From Nephrocerus scutellatus (Eukaryota > Arthropoda > Insecta > Diptera > Pipunculidae): 64,000 nt of DNA. This document shows, one piece after another, positions 1 to 13,100 of this stretch. Where the stretch lies: contig OX352763.1 of the NCBI GenBank assembly GCA_947095585.1, positions 44,938,010 to 45,002,009 on the forward strand, written 5' to 3'. The position numbers and the translations under genes are program-made. The notes beneath the pieces are model-generated. The model made no database searches. It was not told where the DNA came from and saw only the letters and a program-made list of their open reading frames with translations. Each line of letters starts with the position of its first letter. The stretch's first letter is position 1.

Positions 1-670
1 TTCAAGTAAATAAAAAACAGTGTTTCGATGCGAACTGAGAGATTACTTTTGAGAAACATAAACTCCAAAAATGTTAAACTTTTTGACTGACATAGAAATT
101 TGCATAGGAAAACACTAGTATTACCATTTTCTAAGAACATTTACGGCACTTACGTACAGCGCTTTGATAGCTAATGTTATAAATATCGGTTGCCGCAAAA
201 GCCATTTTCAATGTTTATAACGAATTACATTAATGTATTTTTTGGACTTAATCCATCTTTTCAAATTATGATAATTCATCGTAAAGCATTGAAATCGCAA
301 ATATTTAAAAGCATTTCATTAGTAATTTCAGAACACTCATACAAAAATCAAAGTTAAAAAGCGTTTATGACTTGGTTTTTAGTTGGTTTTCTGTACTTTT
401 AAAAGACTAAAAATCCATAGGGCGAATTGCACTAACCACCAATACCCAACCACCACCAAACGACCCAACCACTCCCGTCAACGACCTGAGTAGGAGTACA
501 TCGCTTCACATTCGCGTGTATACATTATAAGATATAGATACCTGTATATAATACACAATGAAACGACGGTTTATCCGGATAGTTTTTTTGTACCATAATT
601 TAAGGGTTTTGTATTTGGTTGATATAAAATATTTTGTATCCGGTTGGTGTATATGATATTACAAATTATA
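1..670. other. AT-rich non-coding DNA
   Basis: No coding, RNA or repeat structure recognised. A short C/A-rich stretch lies near 435-480. Confidence 0.5.
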
Positions 671-1290
671 TACGAGGAGCGATCAATAAGTACTTGCGTT
701 AGGAATGAAGAGGAGTTTTTCTCTTTTTTTTTTATTTTCAATTTAATCTCCTTTTAGGTCGATACACTCTTCCAAACGTTTCTGCAATTTCTATAACTCA
801 TCCACAAAATACCCTTTCAAATCCCAAAAAAGTGTGGCCATGACCTTTCCTTTGACTTCTTCGTAGCAAATTGACCACAGAAAAAATCCATTGTTTTGAC
901 TGTCGCTTGGTCTCTGGCGTATAATAATGTATCCAAGTTTCTTCAACGGTGACGACTCTACGCAACTATGTCCACTATGAGCCATCGCGGCACCCATCGG
1001 GCCGATACTTTTCTCACACTTATTATTTAAAATATAATTTGCCGTTCCGTACAATTTGCCTACGGCATCTGCTACTTCGCGAAATTTTGTTCTGCGATCA
1101 GCGAAAATCATGTCGTAGACTCTTTCAACGATTTCCTCGGTAAGAACGTCTGTCGTGCGGCCTAGTCGATTCTTATCAAAAAGACATGTTCGACCACGTT
1201 TAAATTCGTTGAACCAATATCTCACGGTTGTAATAGATAGTGAGGGGTCCCTATAGACTGCATCCAACCTCGCATTTATTCCTTCCAAAA
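671..1290 (-). pseudogene. Decayed mariner transposase, mellifera-like subfamily
   Basis: Minus-strand remnant of a Tc1/mariner transposase. The N-terminal half is readable from about 1288: an HTH region with WFNEFKRGRT, then ADRRTKFREVADAVG and NYILNNK. A frame change near 1025 moves the family motif SARWVPR into another frame. About 30-40 residues are then missing and the catalytic block reads VTVEETWIHYYTPE, where the family has an Asp before ETW, so the first catalytic Asp has become Glu. After more frame changes, KGKVMATLFWDLKG and the C-terminal LQKRLEECIDLKGD follow. A mariner-like end, TACGAGGAGCGATCAATAAG, lies at 671-690. No matching end is seen beyond 1290, so the 5' end is probably lost. 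A dead fossil; subfamily assignment is by motif resemblance only. Confidence 0.85.
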
Positions 1291-1547
1291 ATAAAAAGCG
1301 AATTATGGATCGTTATCGATCGATCGATATTTGCCATTTTATTGAGAAACCCGAAACACGAGTGATGCAACTGGCTCCCAAATAAAATCTAACCTATGAA
1401 CTAGTCTGAAATTTAGTATGGTGTCGTTTGACAGATGACAGTACGCAACGGTAATGTCAACTTTGTGCAATTGCACAGGACTCCACTTGTAAGAGTCAAT
1501 TTTATATAAGTGGTTACGTTTTAATCCGTTGGATCCTATCTAGTGAT

Positions 1548-1676
1548 GAGCAAACGCAAGACCAAGACCATTTCATCTCGGTCTTGGTCTTGGTCTTGGT
1601 TTTGCATTCGTGCCATTAGTCTTGGTCTTGGTCTTGCAGCCTGAGTCCTGGTCTTGGTCTTGCGGTCTTGCAGAAT
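1548..1676. repeat. (GGTCTT)n microsatellite with inverted arm
   Basis: Imperfect hexamer tract of GGTCTT on the plus strand. It is preceded by the complementary AAGACCAAGACC at about 1559-1570, so the start can fold back on the following GGTCTTGGTCTT tract. Confidence 0.85.
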
Positions 1677-2650
1677 AAAGTATTTTTTGATTGATAACTA
1701 TATAAATGGTTGTATGTATGTACATCTTTTTTTCTAGCATAACTGTGATACGCCTTGCTAAATTTAACTAAACTTGTTAGTTGGTACATAACTTAAAATA
1801 CACCGCTATCATCTCTATTAGTGGTGGTGGGGAGGGGAATATATGCAAAAATAATCTAGAACAACCGATGTTAGTCCGATGTTATCCCATAGTTTTTGGG
1901 ATCGCTGATATTATTTTATATTATAGTGGCAGTTAGACATCTATATTTTCTCTAGGGAATTACACGTGAAATAATATATATGTATTCCTGTTACGTTCAT
2001 AAGTAAAAAAAGAGCAGGGTAGGCTGTGTCGAAGACACGGCCGTGGGTTTTGAGCGTGACAACGTCTGTCCGGGACGAAAAAAAAAAAACAAAGATCTTG
2101 TTGTCTGTGGGACATAAACACGGACGGATATATTAAAAATATATTTTTTCTATACTAAAAACAAGTCCTACGACTTGCACCGTAGCTCATCACATACATC
2201 ATCATCACATCACATTATATATAAATTATTTATAAGCGAATTTTAATGTTCATAACCACTAACTTTGAAGTTGCTGCATATTGTATATTATTAATGGAGC
2301 TTTTGGTTTCAACTCATAAATTTGAGTAGTTTAAAATTAAATTAGAAGAGAAAAGTAGTGAGTAGTGCTGTCCATGCTTCGAAATGGTATGGTAAGAATG
2401 TCACTTTGAAACACGCAGGCCAATTATTTCTCATTAAATTTCTTTTGCATTGTTCTCTTATTTCTGTAAATGATCAAATAGTTATTTTGAACCGATGCTT
2501 AATGCCATGTATGATATTTGATGGTTGACTCAATGGTAAATGGTAGATTCATTGTTCAGTGGCAGACATCCAACTTACGATCGAACATCTCTTCTTTGAT
2601 TGAGAGACTGGCATTTTTATAATGTTAAATTTAGCTTCATTTTTATATAA
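1677..2650. other. AT-rich non-coding DNA with one GC-rich hairpin
   Basis: No gene recognised. At 2022-2042 a 9-bp stem with a GAA triloop (GGCTGTGTC / GACACGGCC, one G-T pair) stands out from AT-rich surroundings. It is followed at 2055-2067 by CGTGACAACGTCT, the reverse complement of a motif in both satellite flanks. Confidence 0.45.
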
Positions 2651-2654
2651 AAAA

Positions 2655-2883
2655 ATCTGTGTTTAAAATGATTTTTTGTAGAAGATTATTACTTAAATAT
2701 ATTAAAGCTAATATCTGCAGTACAAGGAAATATTGTTTAATGTAAATAACAAAAAATAAATTACTGTAATACTTTTTATAATAATTAAAATAATGCAAAA
2801 ACCATTCAAACTTTTGTGCAAAAAATGCCAATCTCTCTCTAGGCGATTCTCAAATTTTCAAGTACACCTTCTTGATATTAAAA
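2655..2883. repeat. ~230-bp direct repeat, copy 1
   Basis: Nearly identical to 3707-3967 in the same orientation, running from ATCTGTGTT to CTTCTTGATATTAAAA. Copy 2 carries about 30 extra bases near 3880-3915. No coding content. Confidence 0.8.
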
Positions 2884-2939
2884 AATCAAACCAGCAATCG
2901 AACTTACTGTATACATGACTAAGGATAAGATAAGCCAAA

Positions 2940-3560
2940 AGAAAAGGAAATATAAGCAACAAAATTTATATTTTTTTCTCTCTCACAGAGCACTGTATCA
3001 TTTATGTAATGTTGATAGAAAGAGCAGAGCAGAGCACTGATAGAAAATGAACAGAGACTATACTATCACTACGGCTGCGGTGAAGTATTAAGTAGCTTCG
3101 CAGCTTGTGCTGCACAAAAAAATGGCAGGCAGTCGGTATGCACGAAATTGCGGCTATATTTTGAACCGACTAACAGTCTGCTTGTAGGGCGACAATTTGA
3201 CATTTACATTTTGCTATTTGCTTCCAATTTTAAGTAGCTGCGTAACTGCGCAGTCGATTTTTCTTTAATGCATTGGCTGAAAATTGAATTTTTGACCAAA
3301 ACGCAGCATAAACTGCGCAGCGGCTGAATTCTTGACCGCAGCCTACTACTGCATATGTTTGTTTCGTTCTGCTCTGCTTGATTGTATGTTATTGAAACCA
3401 CATACATTATCATCAATCACTTCAAATACAACAGAATAAATAATTTATAAGCTGATTTAAATGTTCATAACAATTTATTGTGAGGTGGGTACATATTAAA
3501 TATATCATATCACTGCACACACATAGTAATGCAGTTGCGTCGATAGTAGTAGGAGAGGTA
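2940..3560 (+). repeat. Interspersed repeat A, copy 1
   Basis: About 600 bp related to 27757-28370 and 30925-31545. Landmarks are GAGCACTGTATCA, a GAGCAGAGCAGAGCAC run, ACGGCTGCGG, AATGGCAGGCAGTCGG and ACTGCGCAGTCG. There are no clear terminal repeats and no ORF of note. Weaker relatives of its first ~150 bp occur near 25420-25650 and 28590-28810. Class unknown. Confidence 0.65.
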
Positions 3561-3706
3561 AGAGGTTTTAAAAATTATCTTTTATATTTTTTTCCTTATT
3601 TATATATAGTAAACTATCAGTAAAAAGGGATGTTTATAGTTAATATATATAGATAATATGAATTAAACGATTATAATTCGGAAAGATGGGATTTCGTTTT
3701 GTGAAG

Positions 3707-3967
3707 ATCTGTGTTAAAAATGATTTTTTGTAGAAGATTATTACTTAAATATATTAAAGCTAATATCTGCAATACAAGGAAATATTGTTTAATGTCAATA
3801 ACAAAAAATAAATTACTGTAATACTTTTTATAATAATTAAAAAATGCAAAAACCATTCAAACTTTTATGCACAAAATGACAAAGACACTGAAATGAAAAT
3901 TTCTAAATATAGTCATCTCTAGGCGATTCTCAAATTTTCAAGTACGGTACGCCTTCTTGATATTAAA
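3707..3967. repeat. ~230-bp direct repeat, copy 2
   Basis: Second copy of the segment at 2655-2883. The two copies bracket interspersed repeat A. Confidence 0.8.
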
Positions 3968-3975
3968 ATATTAAC

Positions 3976-4110
3976 AATGACCACAACAGTGTGAGCATTC
4001 TGTTGATCACAACAGTGGCACATTCTGTTGATCACAACAGTGGACATTTAACATTTGACTTTTTGAACATGCACCCCTTGTAGTGAGACGTTGTCACGTC
4101 AAAAACTTGT
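3976..4110 (+). repeat. Left flank of satellite array 1
   Basis: Short form of the sequence that also follows the array at 19370-19561. It holds two or three copies of GATCACAACAGTGG, then ACATTTAACA, GAACATG and TGTAGTGAGACGTTGTCACG. The last contains a 5-bp inverted repeat, GACGT-TGTC-ACGTC. It has the same orientation as the right flank, so the array lies between direct copies. Confidence 0.75.
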
Positions 4111-4121
4111 GCGTGTTCTAT

Positions 4122-7100
4122 TCTATTGGCCAGATCGCAGAATTTCTATAGAAACAAGCCTTATAGTAACATATTAGTCCTACATTCCGAGTTTCATACG
4201 AATCCCTTGAGAAATGGCTTGGTTCCAAAAATATCAGACCCTATTGGCCAGATCCCAGAATTTCCATAGGAACAAGTCTTATAGTCACATATTACTCCTA
4301 CATTCCGAGTTTCATACGAATCCCTTGAGAAATGGCTTGGTTCCAAAAACCCCAGATCCTATTGGCCAGAACCCAGAATTTCCATAGGAACAAGTCTTAT
4401 AGTCACATATTAGTCCTACATTCCGAGATTCATACGAATCCCTTCAGATATGGCTTGGTTCCAAAAATCCCAGACCCTATTGGCCAGATCCCAGAATTTC
4501 CATAGGATCAAGTCTTATAGTCACATATTAGTCCTACATTCTGAGTTTCATACGAATCCCTTGAGAAATGGCTTGGCTCCAAAAATCCCAGACCCTATTG
4601 GCTAGATCCCAGAATTTCCATAGGAACAAGTCTTATAGTCACATATTAGTCCTACATTCCGAGTTTCATACGAATCCCTTGAGAAAAGGCTTGATTCCAA
4701 AAATCCCAGACCCTATTGGCCAGATCCCAGAATTTCCATAGGAACAAGTCTTATAGTCACATAGTAGTCCTACATTCCGAGTTTCATACGAATCCCTTGA
4801 GAAATGGCTTGGTTCCAAAAATCCCAGACCCTATTGGCCAGATCCCAGAATTTCCATAGGATCAAGTCTTATAGTCACATATTAGTCCTACATTCTGAGT
4901 TTCATACGAATCCCTTGAGAAATGGCTTGGTTCCAAAAATCCCAGACCCTATTGGCTAGATCCCAGAATTTCCATAGGAACAACTCTTATAGTCACATAT
5001 TAGTCCTACATTCCGTGTTTCATACGAATCCCTTGAGAAATGGCTTGATTCCAAAAATCCCAGACCCTATTGGCCAGATCCCAGAATTTCCATAGGAACA
5101 AGTCTTATAGTCGCATATTAGTTCTACATTCCGAGTTTTATACGAATCCCTTGAGAAATGGCTTGGTTCCCAAAATTGCAGACCCTATTGGCCAGATCCC
5201 AGCATTTCCATAGGAACAAATCTTATAGTCGCATATTAGTCATACATTCCGAGTTTCATACGAATCCCTTGAGAAATGGCTTTGTTCCAAAAATCCCAGG
5301 CCATATTGGCCAGATCCCAGAATTGCCATAGAAACAATTCTTATAGTCGCATATTAGTCCTACATTCCGAGTTTAATACGAATCCCTTGAGAAATGGCTT
5401 GGTTCCCAAAATTCCAGACCCTATTGGCCAGATCCCAGAATTCCATAGGAACAAATCTTATAGTCGCATATTAGTCCTACATTCCGAGTTTCATACGAAT
5501 CCCTTGAGAAATGGCTTGGTTCCCAAAATTCCAGACCCTATTGGCCAGATCCCAGAATTTCCATAGGAACAAATCTTATAGTCGCATATTAGTCCTACAT
5601 TCCGAGTTTCATTCGAATCCCTTGAGAAATGGCTTGGTTCCCAAATTTCCAGACCCTATTTGCCAGATCCCAGAATTTCCATAGGAACAAATCTTATAGT
5701 CACATATTAGTCCTACATTCCGAGTTTCATACGAGTCCCTTGAGAAATGGCTTGGTTCCCAAAATTCCAGACCCTATTGGCCAGATCCCAGAATTTCCAT
5801 AGGAACAAATCTTATAGTCGCATATTTGTCCTATATTCCGAGTTTCATACGAATCCCTTGAGAAATAGCTTGGTTCCAAATATTCCATACCCTATTGGCC
5901 AGATCCCAGAATTTCCATAGGAACAAATCTTATAGTCTCATATTAGTCCTATATTCCGAGTTTCATACGAATCCCTTGAGAAATGGCTTGGTTCCCAAAA
6001 TTCCAGACCCTATTGGCCAGATCCAAGAATTTCCATACGAACAATTCTTATAGTCGCATATTAGTCCTACATTCCGAGTTTCATACGAATCACTTGAGAA
6101 ATGGCTTGGTTCCCAAAATTCCAGACCCTATTGGCCAGATCCCAGAATTTCCATAGGAACAAAGCTTACAGTCGCATTTTAGTCCTACATTCCGAGTTTC
6201 ATACGAATCCCTTGAGAAATGGCTTGGTTCCCAAAATTCCAGTCCCTATTGGCCAGATCCCAAAATTTCCATAGGAACAAATCTTATAGTCGCATATTAG
6301 TCCTATATTCCGAGTTTCATACGAATCCCTTGAGAAATGGCTTGGTTCCCAAAATTCCAGACCCTATTGGCCAGATCCCAGAATTTCCACAGGAACAAAT
6401 CTTATAGTCTCATATAAGTCCTATATTCCCAGTTTCATACGAATCCCTTGAGAAATGGCTTGGTTCCCAAAATTCCAGACCCTACTGACAAGATCCCAAC
6501 ATTTCCATAGGAACAAATCTTATAGTCGCATATTAGTCCTACATTCCGAGTTTCATACGAATCTCTTGAGAAATAGCTTGGTTCCCAAAATTCCAAACCC
6601 TACTGGCCACATCCCAGAATTTCCATAGGAACAATTCTTATAGTCGCATATTAGTCCTACATTCCGAGTTTCATACGAATCCCTTGATAAATGGCTTGGT
6701 TCCCAAAATTCCAGACCCTACTGACAAGATCCCAACATTTCCATAGGAACAAATCTTATAGTCGCATATTAGTCCTACATTCCGAGTTTCATACGAATCT
6801 CTTGAGAAATGGCTTGGTTCCCAAAATTCCAAACCCTACTGGCCACATCCCAGAATTTCCATAGGAACAATTCTTATAGTCGCATATTAGTCCTACATTC
6901 CGAGTTTCATACGAATCCCTTGATAAATGGCTTGGTTCCCAAAATTCCAGACCCTATTGGCCAGATCCCAGAATTTTCACAGGAACAAATCTTATAGTCG
7001 CCTATTAGTCCTACATTCCGAGTTTCATACGAATCCCTTGAGAAATGGCTTGGTTCCCAAAATTCCAGACCCTATTGGCCAGATCCCAGAATTTTCACAG

Positions 7101-10100
7101 GAACAAATCTTATAGTCTCATATAAGTCCTATATTCCCAGTTTCATACGAATCCCTTGAGAAATGGCTTGGTTCCCAAAATTCCAGACCCTATTGGCCAG
7201 ATCCAAGAATTTCCATAGAAGCAATTCTTATAGTCGCATATTAGTCCTACATTCCGAGTTTCATACGAATCCCTTGAGAAATGGCTTGGTTCCCAAAATT
7301 CCAGACCCTATTGGCCAGATCCCAGAATTTCCATAGGAACAAATCTTATAGTCGCATATTAGTCCTACATTCCGAGTTTCATACGAATCTCTTGAGAAAT
7401 GGCTTGGTTCCCAAAATTCCAAACCCTACTGGCCACATCCCAGAATTTCCATAGGAACAATTCTTATAGTCGCATATTAGTCCTACATTCCGAGTTTCAT
7501 ACGAATCCCTTGATAAATGGCTTGGTTCCCAAAATTCCAGACCCTACTGACAAGATCCCAACATTTCCATAGGAACAAATCTTATAGTCGCATATTAGTC
7601 CTACATTCCGAGTTTCATACGAATCTCTTGAGAAATGGCTTGGTTCCCAAATTCCAAACCCTACTGGCCACATCCCAGAATTTCCATAGGAACAATTCTT
7701 ATAGTCGCATATTAGTCCTACATTCCGAGTTTCATACGAATCCCTTGATAAATGGCTTGGTTCCCAAAATTCCAGACCCTATTGGCCAGATCCCAGAATT
7801 TTCACAGGAACAAATCTTATAGTCGCATATTAGTCCTACATTCCGAGTTTAATACGAATCCCTTGAGAAATGGCTTGGTTCCCAAAATTCCAGATCCTAT
7901 TGGCCAGATCCCAGAATTTTCACAGGAACAAATCTTATAGTCTCATATAAGTCCTATATTCCCAGTTTCATACGAATCCCTTGAGAAATGGCTTGGTTCC
8001 CAAAATTCCAGACCCTATTGGCCAGATCCAAGAATTTCCATAGAAGCAATTCTTATAGTCGCATATTAGTCCTACATTCCGAGTTTCATACGAATCCCTT
8101 GAGAAATGGCTTGGTTCCCAAAATTCTAGACCCTATTGGCCAGATCCCAGAATTTTCACAGGAACAAATCTTATAGTCGCATATTAGTCCTACATTCCGA
8201 GTTTCATACGAATCTCTTGAGATATGGCTTGGTTCCCAAAATTCCAGACCCTACTGGCCAGATCCCAGAATTTCCATAGGAACAAGTCTTATAGTCGCAT
8301 ATTAGTTCTACATTCCGAGTTTTATACGAATCCCTTGAGAAATGGCTTGGTTCCCAAAATTGCAGACCCTATTGGCCAGATCCCAGCATTTCCATAGGAA
8401 CAAATCTTATAGTCGCATTTTAGCCCTATATTCCGAGTTTCATACGAATCCCTTGAGAAATGGCTTGGTTCCCAAAATTCCAGACCCTATTGGCCAGATC
8501 CCAGAATTTCCACAGGAACAAATCTTATAGTCGCATATTAGTCCTACATTCCGAGTTTCATACGAATCCCTTGAGAAATGGCTTGGTTCCCAAAATTCCA
8601 GACCCTATTGGCCAGATCCCAGAATTTCCACAGGAACAAATCTTATAGTCGCATATTAGTCCTACATTCCGAGTTTCATACGAAACCCTTGAGAAATGGC
8701 TTGGTTCCCAAAATTCCAGACCCTACTGGCCAGATCCCAGAATTTCCATAGGAACAAATCTTATAGTCGCATATTAGTCCTGTATGCCAAGTTTAATACG
8801 AATCACTTGAGAAATGGCTTGGTTCCCAAAATTCCAGACCCTATTGGCCAGATCCCAGAATTTCCACAGGAACAAATCTTATAGTCGCATATTAGTCCTA
8901 CATTCCGAGTTTCTCACGAATCCCTTGAGAAATGGCTTGGTTCCCAAAATTCCAGACCCTATTGGCCAGATCCCAGAATTCCATAGGAGCAAATCTTATA
9001 GTCGCATATTAGTCCTACATTCCGAGTTTCATACGAATCCCTTGAGAAATGGCTTGGTTCCCAAAATTCCTGACCTTATTGGCCAGATCCCAGAATTTCC
9101 ATAGTACCAATTCTTATAGTCGCATTTTAGCCCTATATTCCGAGTTTCATACGAATCCCTTGAGAAATGGCTTGGTTCCCAAAATTCCAGACCCTATTGG
9201 CCAGATCCCAGAATTTCCACAGGAACAAATCTTATAGTCGCATATTAGTCCTACATTCCGAGTTTCATACGAATCCCTTGAGAAATGGCTTGGTTCCCAA
9301 AATTCCAGACCCTATTGGCCAGATCCCAGAATTTCCACAGGAACAAATCTTATAGTCGCATATTAGTCCTACATTCCGAGATTCATACGAAACCCTTGAG
9401 AAATGGCTTGGTTCCCAAAATTCCAGACCCTACTGGCCAGATCCCAGAATTTCCATAGGAACAAATCTTATAGTCGCATATTAGTCCTGTATGCCAAGTT
9501 TAATACGAATCACTTGAGAAATGGCTTGGTTCCCAAAATTCCAGACCCTATTGGCCAGATCCCAGAATTTCCACAGGAACAAATCTTATAGTCGCATATT
9601 AGTCCTACATTCCGAGTTTCATACGAATCCCTTGAGAAATGGCTTGGTTCCCAAAATTCCAGACCCTACTGGCCAGATCCCAGAGTTTCCATAGGAACAA
9701 ATCTTATAGTCGCATATTAGTCCTACATTCCGAGTTTCAGACGAATCCCTTGAGAAATGGCTTGGTTCCCAAAATTCCAGACCCTACTGGCCAGATCCCA
9801 GAATTTCCATAGGAACAAATCTTATAGTCGCTTATTAGTCCTACATTCCGAGTTTCATACGAATCCCTTGAGAAATGGCTTGGTTCCCGAAATTCCAGAC
9901 CCAACTGGCCAGATCGCAGAATTTCCACAGGAACAAATCTTATAGTCGCATATTAGTCCTACATTCTGAGTTTCATACGAATCCCTTGAGAAATGGCTTG
10001 GTTCTCAAAATTCCAAACCCTATTGGCCAGATCCCAAAATTTCCATAGGAACAAATCTTATAGTCGCATATTAGTCCTATATTCCGAGTTTCATACGAAT

Positions 10101-13100
10101 CCCTTGAGAAATGGCTTGGTTCCCAAAGTTCAAGACCCTATTGGTCAGATCCCAGAATTTCATTAGAAACAATTCTTATAGTCGCATATTAGTCCTACAT
10201 TCCGAGTTTCATACGAATCCCTTGAGAAATGGCTTGGTTCCCAAAATTCCAGACCCTATTGGCCAGATCCCAGAATTTCCACAGGAACAAATCTTATAGT
10301 CGCATATTAGTCCTACATTCCGAGTTTCATACGAATCCCTTGAGAAATGGCTTGGTTCCCAAAATTCCAGACCCTACTGGCCAGATCCCAGAATTTCCAT
10401 TGGAACAAATCTTATAGTCGCATATTAGTCCTATATTCCGAGTTTTATACGAATCCCTTGAGAAATGGCTTAGTTCCCAAAATTCCAGACCCTATTGGCC
10501 AGATCCCAGAATTTCCACAGGAACAATTCTTATAGTCGCATATTAGTCCTACATTCCGAGTTTCATACGAATCCCTTGAGAAATGGCTTGGTTCCCAAAA
10601 TTCCAGACCCTACTGGGCAGATCCCAGAATTTCCATAGGAACAAATCTTATAGTCGCATATTAGTTCTACATTCTGAGTTTCTTACGAATCCCTTGAGAA
10701 ATGGCTTGGTTCCAAATATTCCATACCCTATTGGTCAGATCCCAGAATTTCCATAGGAACAAATCTTATAGTCTCATATTAGTCCTATATTCCGAGTTTC
10801 ATACGAATCCCTTGAGAAATGGCTTGGTTCCCAAAATTCCAGACCCTATTGGCCAGATCCAAGAATTTCCATAGGAACAATTCTTATAGTCGCATATTAG
10901 TCCGACATTCCGAGTTTCATACGAATCACTTGAGAAATGGCTTGGTTCCCAAAATTCCAGACCCTATTGGCCAGATCCCAGAATTTCCATAGGAACAAAG
11001 CTTATAGTCGCATTTTAGTCCAACATTCCGAGTTTCATACGAATCCCTTGAGAAATGGCTTGGTTCCCAAAATTCCAGTCCCTATTGGCCAGATCCCAAA
11101 ATTTCCATAGGAACAAATCTTATAGTCGCATATTAGTCCTATATTCCGATTTTCATACGAATCCCTTGAGAAATGGCTTGGTTCCAAAAATCCCAGACCC
11201 TATTGGCCAGATCCCAGAATTTCCACAGGAACAAATCGTATAGTCGCATATTAGCCTACATTCCGAATTTCATACGAATCCCTTGAGATATGGCTTGGTT
11301 CCCAAAATTCCAGACCCTACTGACAAGATCCCAACATTTCCATAGGAACAAATCTTATAGTCGCATATTAGTCCTACATTCCGAGTTTCATACGAATCTC
11401 TTGAGAAATGGCTTGGTTCCCAAAATTCCAAACCCTACTGGCCACATCCCAGAATTTCCATAGGAACAATTCTTATAGTCGCATATTAGTCCTACATTCC
11501 GAGTTTCATACGAATCCCTTGATAAATGGCTTGGTTCCCAAAATTCCAGACCCTATTGGCCAGATCCCAGAATTTTCACAGGAACAAGTCTTATAGTCGC
11601 ATATTAGTCCTACATTCCGAGTTTCATACGAATCCCTTGAGAAATGGCTTGGTTCCCAAAATTCCAGACCCTATTGGCCAGATCCCAGAATTTTCACAGG
11701 AACAAATCTTATAGTCTCATATAAGTCCTATATTCCCAGTTTCATACGAATCCCTTGAGAAATGGCTTGGTTCCCAAAAATTCCAGACCCTATTGGCCAG
11801 ATCCAAGAATTTCCATAGAAGCAATTCTTATATTCGCATATTAGTCCTACATTCCGAGTTTCATACGAATCCCTTGAGAAATGGCTTGGTTCCCAAAATT
11901 CTAGACCCTATTGGCCAGATCCCAGAATTTTCACAGGAACAAATCTTATAGTCGCATATTAGTCCTACATTCCGAGTTTCATACGAATCTCTTGAGATAT
12001 GGCTTGGTTCCCAAAATTCCAGACCCTACTGGCCAGATCCCAGAATTTCCATAGGAACAAATCTTATAGTCGCATATTAGTCCTACATTCCGAGTTTCAT
12101 ACGAGTCCCTTAAGAAATGGCTTGGTTCCCAAAATTCCAGACCCTATTGGCCAGATCCCAGAATTTCCATAGTACCAATTCTTATAGTCGCATTTTAGCC
12201 CTATATTCCGAGTTTCACACGAATCCCTTGAGAAATGGCTTGGTTCCCAAAATTCCAGACCCTATTGGCCAGATCCCAGAATTTCCACAGGAACAAATCT
12301 TATAGTCGCATATTAATCCTACATTCCGAGTTTCATACGAATCCCTTGAGAAATGGCTTGGTTCCCAAAATTCCAGACCCTATTGGCCAGATCCCAGAAT
12401 TTCCACAGGAACAAATCTTATAGTCGCATATTAGTCCTACATTCCGAGTTTCATACGAAACCCTTGAGAAATGGCTTGGTTCCCAAAATTTCGGACCCTA
12501 CTGGCCAGATCCCAGAATTTCCATAGGAACAAATCTTATAGTCGCATATTAGTCCTGTATGCCAAGTTTAATACGAATCACTTGAGAAATGGCTTGGTTC
12601 CCAAAATTCCAGACCCTATTGGCCAGATCCCAGAATTTCCACAGGAACAAATCTTATAGTCGCATATTAGTCCTACATTCCGAGTTTCATACGAATCCCT
12701 GGAGAAATGGCTTGGTTCCCACAATTCCAGACCCTACTGGCCAGATCCCAGAATTTCCATAGGAACAAATCTTATAGTCGCATATTAGTCCTACATTCTG
12801 AGTTTCATACGAATCCCTTGAGAAATGGCTTGGTTCCACAAATCCCAGACCCTATTGGCCAGATCCCAGAATTTCCATAGGAACAAATCTTATAGTCCCA
12901 GATCCCAGAATTTCCATAGAAACAATTCTTAAAGTCGCATATTAGTCCTACATTCCGAGTTTCATACGAATCCCTTGAGAAATGGCTTGGTTCCCAAAAT
13001 TCCAGACCCTATTGGCCAGATCCCAGAATTTCCACAGGAACAAATCTTATAGTCGCATATTAGTCCTACATTCCGAGTTTCATACGAATCCCTTGAGAAA

